The position numbers and the translations under genes were made by a program. Below, one piece after another: positions 5,813 through 11,557 of a DNA stretch of 11,557 nt; positions within the stretch are counted from its first letter, which is position 1, and the number at the start of each line of letters is the position of its first letter. The notes beneath the pieces are model-generated. The model saw nothing but the letters and a program-made list of their open reading frames with translations. It did not search any database and had not been told where the DNA came from. Source of the stretch: JANQRV01 sp964533785 (GTDB taxonomy: Bacteria > Bacteroidota > Bacteroidia > Chitinophagales > Saprospiraceae); NCBI GenBank assembly GCA_964533785.1, contig CAZHNG010000221.1:1-11557 (forward strand), given 5' to 3'.

Positions 5813-8383
5813 CTAATGCTGAATAATTATGGGTTGACCCCAAAAAGCGTATTGATCGTGCAGGCTCAAGAAATAATATCCGGCTTCCAGTTGCTCAAAG
5901 TTCATTTGAAAGTTTTTTGCAGAGCGCCTTTGTTCGGAAAAAACAAGTCGGCCGTTTACATCAAAGAGCTTGAGCATCACTTTTTTACCGGAAGCCGTGG
6001 CTGGTAATTTGACCGTAAATTGACCATTGCTGGGGTTAGGATAGAGTTCTAGTGGAGTATAGCTTATCATCTTATTTGAGGGGATGCTGGTAACCACCCG
6101 ATCGATATTAAAATCCCAGATGCCGCGGCCGTAAGTTCCAAACCTGACCGTATTATTCTCCAGGATATACTCAGCGGACCAATAAGTCTGGTTAGGTAAA
6201 CAAGGAGAAGCCATTGAGTACCATTGATTGGTAGTTGCTACAAAGACATACGGACCAGATTCAGTTGCAGCGAATAATAAGGATTCATCTTCATTAGCCG
6301 TAAGATCGATGACGAGGGTGCTTGGCAACCCTTTTGTAACTGGATTGAAGGTAAATCCCTGGTCTTTTGAAACGTATACGGATGGGTTGGAATAACCGCT
6401 TCCTCCCAGATAGACTACTTGCTCATCGATTGCAGAAGGTAGAATGGTTTGACCATATAAGTATTGTCCCTGGGGTATAAATTCCAGGTTTTGCTCCCAG
6501 GTTTTACCGGCGTCTTTTGATGTAAAGAATCGGCCATTTGAAGTAGCTACGTACCACAAATTTGGATTAAGCGGAGAAAATGCGATTGCGGATATAGCGC
6601 CTCCTGCCGAAGCGGCTTTAAAATCGTAGGGCAATTGAGAAGGAACCAGGCGTTTATCATCGGCCTCAAGTTTAATGAGGTGCGAGCCGGGGCCTCCACT
6701 TAAATTTCCCCCTGCCATATAAATAGCATTTTCACGAGGAAAAGGGCTTGGAGTAATAGGAGCCAACCAGATGGATTCGTCCTCTGAATCCAATTCGTAG
6801 CCGGCCGTGATTTTACCCGATTGGGCATTCTCATAGTAGAGAATTGAACCACCGGGATAGGCAGCCCAAAGAGAATGGCCGTTATTGGTGAAACTCAGGT
6901 GACCAAAATCTCCCGGACTAATCTGTTTGAAGCGTAACTGATCATTGAAATTTGAAGAATCTGCTAATTGGATGCCTTGGTCCTGAGAACCGGCGTAAAG
7001 GTAAGTAGCGTCATTAGGATCTGTGCGAACACTGTAATATTGGCTGACATTAAGACCATGAAGAGACAGGTTTGTATTAGAGGCTAAATGGTCGTAAGAA
7101 ATGCTTAAACCACCGTGATGACTGATCAATAGAAATGGCTGCCCCTCTTTATTTTTGAATTCGCCGAAGTGCATGATGTCAGCGTGTAATTTAATAGCCG
7201 GATCTGAGTAATATTCCCACCAGTTGTTCACTACTTGCCAGGTAGCACCGCGGTCACTTGATCTAAAACAGTCTACTTCGCCGTAGAATAAATGTTTGGG
7301 ATTACTTGGAGAGATATACACACCCACTTCCCAGGGATCAGTAGGTAACACTCCTCTTTGCTTCCAGGTAAGGCCCGTATCTCTTGATGCATATAAACTG
7401 ACCTTCCCATTCCGTTTGTTGTAGGCGTATAAGTTAATTCCATCCTCTTCCTGGATACCCGTTAAATTAGAAGGGGCATCGTAAAATTGAAAAGTCGAAT
7501 CGAAAGGAAGGGGTAAGAGGTAAGGAGTTTGCTTGCCTATTTCAAAAAATCGTGCTGCTGTATCTTGAGTTTCTTTTATGAGACAATAGATCTTAGAGCT
7601 ATTGATGAGTTCAATCAATTCAATTTTGGAAAAATCATGTTCATTAAAAGTTGCAATGGCATGGTAAGATTCTCCAAAATCATCCGAGTGGAACAGAACA
7701 ATATTACTTCGGAAAGTGGGTTTCGATAAAAGGAAAATATGGATTTCACTTTCAAGTTCCAGTACGACGGGCTTAGAGAAATTTCCTCCACTATTTTGAT
7801 ATTCAATTCCTGAGGCTCTTTCCCAGGTAAGCCCCCGGTCATCAGAAAAATGTGGGATCCTACTAATGATGGCAAGCAGGCGTGACTTTTGACCAGTCCC
7901 CGGATCGATAAACTTCAATAGACCGTCGGAGAACCGGTAGGATTGATTGATAACCTTCCAGTTGTTGCCGTCGATATTTCCTCTCCATAAGGAGCCACCG
8001 GCAGAGATCAGCCATATTTGATCTTCAATAGGATCATATTCGGTATCTATAACACTACCGGCCTGATTAACACTCCCCCTTTCTTTCCAAAAACCTTTAA
8101 TCCGATCATCGGCAAGACTCACCTTTTCGCAGGAAGACCTTAGTGTAATAGTATTTGCAAACGTTTTAGCACGGTTGACCTGATTCCGGTGTTCCACCAT
8201 TTGCCAGTCTACATCGGGGGCAGAACGGTGCATGAGTTCGAGCCATTGTGCTCTGAGTTGTCCATTTTCACTGGATTCCGTAGGGGATAAAGCCCCTACA
8301 CCGCCGGAAGTGTTATTGTCCGAAAAAAATAGAAGAACTAGTACTGCAAAAATTAGCACATTGAAGATGGGCCATCTAAACAT
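5813..8383 (-). CDS. Secreted BNR/sortilin-like propeller protein with T9SS type A sorting domain
   Basis: This is an 856-residue exported protein. Residues 1-20 form a strongly hydrophobic signal segment (IFAVLVLLFF). Residues about 95-760 contain BNR/Asp-box motifs of the S-x-D-x-G-x-T-W type, for example SDDRGLTW (180), SRDTGLTW (333), SSDRGATW (375) and SKDAGKTW (622), with weaker copies at 233 and 672. A YGRGIWDF motif at 751, typical of the last blade of such proteins, closes the region. This pattern fits VPS10/sortilin-like or WD40/YVTN/BNR-like glycosidase-fold propellers. The catalytic residues of sialidases are not recognisable, so the name describes a fold and not an enzyme. Residues about 776-856 are a type A sorting domain (PLELYPNPSNGQFTV, FDVNGRLV, LEAGYYFLSL), which directs T9SS export and attachment to the surface. 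It follows the 102-residue coiled-coil gene by 15 bases and is probably co-transcribed with it. The start ATG at 8383 fits the signal segment. Confidence 0.9.
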   Translation of the reverse strand: MFRWPIFNVLIFAVLVLLFFSDNNTSGGVGALSPTESSENGQLRAQWLELMHRSAPDVDWQMVEHRNQVNRAKTFANTITLRSSCEKVSLADDRIKGFWKERGSVNQAGSVIDTEYDPIEDQIWLISAGGSLWRGNIDGNNWKVINQSYRFSDGLLKFIDPGTGQKSRLLAIISRIPHFSDDRGLTWERASGIEYQNSGGNFSKPVVLELESEIHIFLLSKPTFRSNIVLFHSDDFGESYHAIATFNEHDFSKIELIELINSSKIYCLIKETQDTAARFFEIGKQTPYLLPLPFDSTFQFYDAPSNLTGIQEEDGINLYAYNKRNGKVSLYASRDTGLTWKQRGVLPTDPWEVGVYISPSNPKHLFYGEVDCFRSSDRGATWQVVNNWWEYYSDPAIKLHADIMHFGEFKNKEGQPFLLISHHGGLSISYDHLASNTNLSLHGLNVSQYYSVRTDPNDATYLYAGSQDQGIQLADSSNFNDQLRFKQISPGDFGHLSFTNNGHSLWAAYPGGSILYYENAQSGKITAGYELDSEDESIWLAPITPSPFPRENAIYMAGGNLSGGPGSHLIKLEADDKRLVPSQLPYDFKAASAGGAISAIAFSPLNPNLWYVATSNGRFFTSKDAGKTWEQNLEFIPQGQYLYGQTILPSAIDEQVVYLGGSGYSNPSVYVSKDQGFTFNPVTKGLPSTLVIDLTANEDESLLFAATESGPYVFVATTNQWYSMASPCLPNQTYWSAEYILENNTVRFGTYGRGIWDFNIDRVVTSIPSNKMISYTPLELYPNPSNGQFTVKLPATASGKKVMLKLFDVNGRLVFSEQRRSAKNFQMNFEQLEAGYYFLSLHDQYAFWGQPIIIQH

Positions 8384-8398
8384 GTTAAATCATTTAAA

Positions 8399-8707
8399 CT
8401 ATCGGCTTTTCATTTCTGCGATCTCAGATTTTAGGTCGAGTACCTCCTCCTCAAGTTTTTCAATCCTTTGTTCTAAATCATCGTAACGATCATTGTTTTC
8501 GGTAACAGTAGGTAGAGGTTTAGCATCTTCTTTTTTGTTCGCTGTAGTTGTAGATTCAGAAGAACCATCAATGCCGATCAAATTTCTTATATTTTGTATC
8601 CCATCCTGCCCATTGTAGTAAGAAGCACCAATGTATGCTAGCGGAACGAGAAAGATCATAACTATGAGAAAGCGGGAAAAGGCGGTTAATTTTACTCTTT
8701 TTGCCAT
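8399..8707 (-). CDS. Small single-pass membrane protein with C-terminal coiled coil
   Basis: This is a 102-residue protein of unknown function. A basic N-terminus (MAKRVK) precedes one hydrophobic helix (about residues 11-30). This should anchor it in the inner membrane with the rest in the periplasm, although an uncleaved signal anchor of either orientation is possible. A low-complexity Ser/Thr/Lys-rich linker (about 48-70) follows. Residues 78-99 form a regular heptad pattern with L78, I82, L85, V89, L92, I96 and M99, separated alternately by 4 and 3 residues. This is a short charged coiled coil likely to oligomerise or bind a partner. The gene lies 15 bases upstream of the 856-residue type A protein, which suggests a shared transcript and perhaps a role in its handling. 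No named family is recognised. The ATG at 8707 is the natural start; no Shine-Dalgarno sequence is seen. Confidence 0.8.
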   Translation of the reverse strand: MAKRVKLTAFSRFLIVMIFLVPLAYIGASYYNGQDGIQNIRNLIGIDGSSESTTTANKKEDAKPLPTVTENNDRYDDLEQRIEKLEEEVLDLKSEIAEMKSR

Positions 8708-8739
8708 CGTTTTTTATTTTAAATATAACCGCTCTTGCC

Positions 8740-8810
8740 CAAAAACAGTTGCCTATTTATATGGAAATTAGAAAAAAAACGATAAAAATGCTTTTTTTTA
8801 ACTGTTTTTG
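8740..8810. repeat. Nested inverted repeats in the 8708-8818 intergenic gap, possible terminator
   Basis: An 11-base perfect inverted repeat, CAAAAACAGTT (8740-8750) and AACTGTTTTTG (8800-8810), encloses 49 bases. Inside it lies a second perfect inverted repeat of eight A (8772-8779) and eight T (8792-8799) around a 12-base loop. The T-tract abuts the right outer arm. The structure sits between the stop of the 771-residue membrane protein (8819) and the start of the coiled-coil gene (8707). On the minus strand the inner hairpin ends in eight T, so it could terminate transcription despite lacking GC pairs. It could also be bent promoter DNA. Near the downstream start, a minus-strand TATATTTA is only a partial -7 match and too close to the ATG to call. 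Confidence 0.45.
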
Positions 8811-8818
8811 TGGTGAAT

Positions 8819-11134
8819 TTACTTTATGTAACCTGTAGAATCTTCCATTCCAAAATGAAGATTATTCTTCCAGATGTAGGATGGTTTTTTCTGGAATAGA
8901 TCGCTATCCCGACGGCGAATTAACAATTCATCGAATTGAAAGACCTCGCCCTTCAGCCACTCATTTTCAATTACAAAAATAAAGGAGGAATTCAGGCTTT
9001 TTCGGCCAAATACAAATTCGACCAGTCCCCATCCATTATTGTCGAAGGTATGAATAGCGCGGTGAAGGGGTGTGGTAATTTTCTGAATAATGGCAGAGTT
9101 ACCGTCCAGCTCATAGCCAGTAATGTCTGACCGAACGATCAAATCTTTGTTAATAAAACACCACAAGGAGAAAACAGCGGTATCACCAGGTTCGAAGAAA
9201 GGCAATTCATTCTTTAGTAATTGAATACTGTCCTTTAAAATTGTTTGTCTGCCGCCTTGTCCCAGGTAAGCACTTTGCAGATCTTGATCATCATAGCTTT
9301 GATACAAAAAAGTAGAAAGTGAATCCGTTGAAAGCAGAGTTCCGTGAGGGGTCAGTTGCAGGCTGTCTAATTCAGCGATCAAATCATTTTTCTTTTCCTG
9401 TACCCTCTGTTGAAAACCTGATAATGGAAGCTCAAACCATTGAATGTCTCCTTTTTCAAAAATTAAGTTTCCCTGACCGTAAAAATGTTCGTATCGACCA
9501 TTCGTAGCATCCAATGCCCCTTGGTCGATCATTAACAACAATGGTTTTTCGTTGGGAAAATCCTCAAATATTTTAGGGATGCGATACGGGGCGGAAACCA
9601 ATTGAATTTGATTGATCGTTTGGGATAGGGAACTCCGGGTAAGCATTGCTGCGGTAAGCGGTAGTCCGGTTTCATTAGAAAGCACCAGAGATTGCTGCAT
9701 GATCAAGCCTATTTGGGGAATGGTAAGCCAAAAATGATCCGAACCAATATTGTAGTAGGGAATAGGTACGATAGCCTGGTAGTTATCAAAATTAATTTTG
9801 GATTGATCTTGAAAATATTGACCTTCCTTCCATTCCGGTATTTCTTCGACGCTGAGATCATACCCATAGCTATGATGGTAAGCTTCGAAAAAGAGTATGG
9901 CAATTATTGGTAGGAGGAAAATCTTTTTTCCGGCAGTCTTCAAGATGTGAAAAATAGAAACAAAGGCAACTATATTAAGAACGTAGTAGAATATCCACGC
10001 AAAGCGACTGATACTTCTAAATTGTTTAATCGGCCCTGTATACCTTAATAAAGATTCTAATCCCGGGATCGAAAAAGGAAGGCCAAGCGAAAATAAATAT
10101 ATAATGAAACCGGCCAACAGGATCTTTGGCAAATAATAGTTTTTATCAGGAACAGGAGAAAAAAAATCCAACCGAAACCGGCTGAATAACCAACGCATCA
10201 AAATGTACACCAGGATCAATATGGCTGCCAAACCTACGTAGGTATGGTTCTCGTAATCAATGGGTGGTAAGGTTAATATCCGTTCATTAAAGAATTGAAA
10301 ATGTGGCTGAAATAAGGAAGTGAGAGTACCTTGTAAATTTGCACTATAATAAAAATATCCCCAGGGCATAGAAGGCCGGTCAGATATCGGATCGTTATAG
10401 ATCATCCAAAAAAAGAAAAAGGCGAATGGCAGCATTACTTGTATTAAATAATGCGGAAAAAGTCTCCCTAAATTTTTAATCTCTGGCCGGAAAAGAAAAT
10501 CAACGAAATAAAAAAAACTGATGAGAAAGACCAGCAGAGCAAATAAATAAAAGTGAATTAGGGCGGCAGCAAAAGCAAGAAGCGCCAGCCATAGACTCCA
10601 CTTCCAACTGTTTTCAGCATTGAATTTCAGTAAAAGATAAAGTCCTATAGGTATAATTTCCAGATGTGCCAGTCCGTAATGAGAGATCATCCGGTGAGCC
10701 TGGGGAGATAATAGAGTTATCCCAATCGCCGTGGCTATGCTGTACCAGACAGGCAATTCAAAGTGCGCAAAAATCAAATAGAGAAAGCAGGCACAAAGGA
10801 TTATTCCGGCGAGCATAAAACCATTAACGATCGGTACGGCATAAGGAGTGATATCAGTGATGTTATTGGAAATAAATTTAATGGGAAAAGAAAGGAGGGG
10901 TTGAGTAGCGGCCGGAATCGCATGTTCTCCGTAGGGGTAATTCATCCCGTCAAAATGAGCATAACTGCTATCAAAGCGGGCGTGATATTGGATCACCGTG
11001 TACGCCTTGAATCCATCACCGTAAGGTTCGATGACTTGATGAGGGGCAAAGGTAAGCCACTCTCCATACCGGAATATTATCCAGATGGAGATCAGGATCA
11101 ATAAAACCAATTTCCCTACCTTGCTTTTACTCAT
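8819..11134 (-). CDS. Multi-pass membrane protein, GT-C/YfhO-like probable glycosyltransferase
   Basis: This is a 771-residue integral membrane protein. A first helix (about residues 7-25) is followed by a long external loop containing YGDGFKAY (38-45) and GMNYPYGEH (63-71). An acidic residue in the first loop, here probably D40, is a usual catalytic position in GT-C lipid-linked-sugar transferases. Further hydrophobic segments lie at about 98-122, 130-144, 156-170, 178-210, 226-246, 299-316, 336-352, 378-396 and 404-418. The SRFAW stretch (376-380) sits at the start of one helix. Residues about 425-771 are a large soluble, presumably periplasmic domain. The layout matches YfhO-type or other GT-C proteins, with an undecaprenyl-linked sugar as the probable donor, but donor and acceptor cannot be read from the sequence. 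It is separated from the downstream pair by 111 bases carrying a possible terminator, so it may be a single-gene unit. Start at 11134: MSKSKVGK then the helix; no Shine-Dalgarno sequence is seen. Confidence 0.72.
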   Translation of the reverse strand: MSKSKVGKLVLLILISIWIIFRYGEWLTFAPHQVIEPYGDGFKAYTVIQYHARFDSSYAHFDGMNYPYGEHAIPAATQPLLSFPIKFISNNITDITPYAVPIVNGFMLAGIILCACFLYLIFAHFELPVWYSIATAIGITLLSPQAHRMISHYGLAHLEIIPIGLYLLLKFNAENSWKWSLWLALLAFAAALIHFYLFALLVFLISFFYFVDFLFRPEIKNLGRLFPHYLIQVMLPFAFFFFWMIYNDPISDRPSMPWGYFYYSANLQGTLTSLFQPHFQFFNERILTLPPIDYENHTYVGLAAILILVYILMRWLFSRFRLDFFSPVPDKNYYLPKILLAGFIIYLFSLGLPFSIPGLESLLRYTGPIKQFRSISRFAWIFYYVLNIVAFVSIFHILKTAGKKIFLLPIIAILFFEAYHHSYGYDLSVEEIPEWKEGQYFQDQSKINFDNYQAIVPIPYYNIGSDHFWLTIPQIGLIMQQSLVLSNETGLPLTAAMLTRSSLSQTINQIQLVSAPYRIPKIFEDFPNEKPLLLMIDQGALDATNGRYEHFYGQGNLIFEKGDIQWFELPLSGFQQRVQEKKNDLIAELDSLQLTPHGTLLSTDSLSTFLYQSYDDQDLQSAYLGQGGRQTILKDSIQLLKNELPFFEPGDTAVFSLWCFINKDLIVRSDITGYELDGNSAIIQKITTPLHRAIHTFDNNGWGLVEFVFGRKSLNSSFIFVIENEWLKGEVFQFDELLIRRRDSDLFQKKPSYIWKNNLHFGMEDSTGYIK

Positions 11135-11317
11135 GGCTAAGAGGATTTGGGAGTAAATATAGCGTATTGTGGGTTCATCTTAATGATTAGGAATGGGATT
11201 TGTATAAGGTGCTGCAATACAGGTTTTAGTTGCCATGTGACTTATCTTATGAAGGCAGTCTGGAGTTCTCATCTTTTTAATAACTTAGCGCGAGCATCAG
11301 TGGGTTCATTTGTAACT
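11135..11317. promoter_or_regulatory. Divergent intergenic region with 10-base direct repeat
   Basis: This gap lies between the minus-strand membrane protein and the plus-strand secreted protein and should hold both promoters. GTGGGTTCAT occurs twice in the same orientation, at 11169-11178 and 11300-11309, the second copy just 8 bases before the chosen plus-strand ATG. A minus-strand TATATTTA (11154-11161) is one base off the TAnnTTTG box, but no TTG lies at a suitable distance. No exact promoter is called for either direction. Confidence 0.35.
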
Positions 11318-11557
11318 ATGAAAAATTACCATCAGATAATGTTTAGCGATTTCATCCATAACATCCAACTAAAGGGGTATCTGCTTATTGTCACTCAGAT
11401 ACTTACGCTCGGAGCAGTGGCCCAATCCCCTTATTATTTGCCCGATAATTTCTACGACCAAAAGGTAGGGCAAGATTGGGATCGTCCGGTAGGCATAACA
11501 TTCGATGAGAATGGAACGGGATACGTCTGGGAAAAAGGCGGAACGGCCTACCTACTC
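11318..11557 (+). CDS. Start of a secreted protein resembling PQQ-dependent sugar dehydrogenase (partial)
   Basis: The first 80 codons of a plus-strand gene run off the right edge of the window with no stop. A hydrophobic export signal (about residues 20-35, YLLIVTQILTLGAVAQ) ends in a plausible signal peptidase site near AVAQ-SP. The mature start, with VGITFDENGTGYVWEKGG (58-75), resembles the first propeller blade of glucose/sorbosone dehydrogenase-type proteins, where a phrase like 'initially predicted path, then VWEK/VAEK-G-G' is common. In that family the enzyme oxidises sugars in the periplasm or outside the cell using PQQ. The family guess rests on one short stretch. Start choice: the frame is open upstream to an ATG at 11249, but 11318, or the in-frame ATG at 11339, gives a shorter and more typical region before the signal core. 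The gene is divergent from the membrane-protein gene. Confidence 0.6.
   Translation, partial: MKNYHQIMFSDFIHNIQLKGYLLIVTQILTLGAVAQSPYYLPDNFYDQKVGQDWDRPVGITFDENGTGYVWEKGGTAYLL

Noticed and set aside
5816..6007. Plus-strand 63-codon frame near the end of the 856-residue gene
   Set aside because: It is the antisense of the type A sorting domain, which is well supported on the other strand.
8715..8735. Minus-strand TATATTTA before the coiled-coil gene as a promoter
   Set aside because: It has one mismatch to TAnnTTTG, no TTG at the proper distance, and would place the transcription start almost on the ATG.
10763..11104. Plus-strand 113-codon frame opposite the membrane-protein gene
   Set aside because: It is antisense to the well-supported N-terminal helices and first loop of the 771-residue protein, with a basic, non-globular composition.
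11249..11317. Upstream in-frame ATG at 11249 as start of the plus-strand gene
   Set aside because: It would put more than 40 residues before the hydrophobic signal core, and the added residues have no signal-peptide character.
1..11557. tRNA, rRNA, insertion sequences, phage or defence genes
   Set aside because: No cloverleaf-like sequence, transposase motif, terminal inverted repeats flanking a gene, integrase or nuclease motif was seen on either strand.

Overview
The window looks like a piece of a Bacteroidota chromosome. The best guess is a Saprospiria-type marine or sludge bacterium (Lewinella/Haliscomenobacter-like). The evidence is the combination of a PorP/SprF-family outer-membrane protein, two very large secreted proteins with the two different type IX secretion system (T9SS) C-terminal sorting domains (type B/CHU_C and type A), the general lack of Shine-Dalgarno sequences before the genes, and a TAnnTTTG-like promoter box. 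The order-level placement is inferred from protein style only. No tRNA, rRNA, CRISPR array, insertion sequence, phage gene or broken gene was seen.

Layout. Positions 1-79 are non-coding and carry a degenerate heptanucleotide repeat and a small inverted repeat at the 3' end of the first gene. Positions 80-5280 (minus strand) hold a two-gene unit. A 1370-residue surface protein is transcribed first. It has a signal peptide, an FG-GAP-like propeller, a CARDB-like module, nine 51-residue Cys-containing repeats, a PKD-like region and a type B sorting domain. It is followed 29 bases later by a PorP/SprF protein. This is the classic pairing of a type B cargo with its own outer-membrane partner. Positions 5281-5812 are a 530-base intergenic region with a candidate promoter, a hairpin with an extremely G-rich loop, a possible 38-codon ORF and several palindromes.

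Positions 5813-8707 (minus) hold a second tight pair: a 102-residue membrane-anchored coiled-coil protein, then 15 bases later an 856-residue secreted BNR/sortilin-like propeller protein with a type A sorting domain. A 111-base gap with a striking nested inverted repeat separates this pair from an upstream 771-residue multi-pass membrane protein (8819-11134, minus) that resembles GT-C/YfhO-type glycosyltransferases. A short divergent intergenic region (11135-11317) contains a 10-base direct repeat. The window ends inside a plus-strand gene for a secreted protein whose start resembles PQQ-dependent sugar dehydrogenases.

How the genes fit together. The theme is the cell envelope and surface. 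Two T9SS cargoes are likely displayed on or released from the cell. One has a dedicated PorP/SprF partner. An integral membrane enzyme may contribute to envelope glycoconjugates. No regulator, enzyme pathway or mobile cassette is visible that would tie all genes into a single system. The most unusual content is the strictly periodic GCDS repeat array and the structured intergenic DNA.
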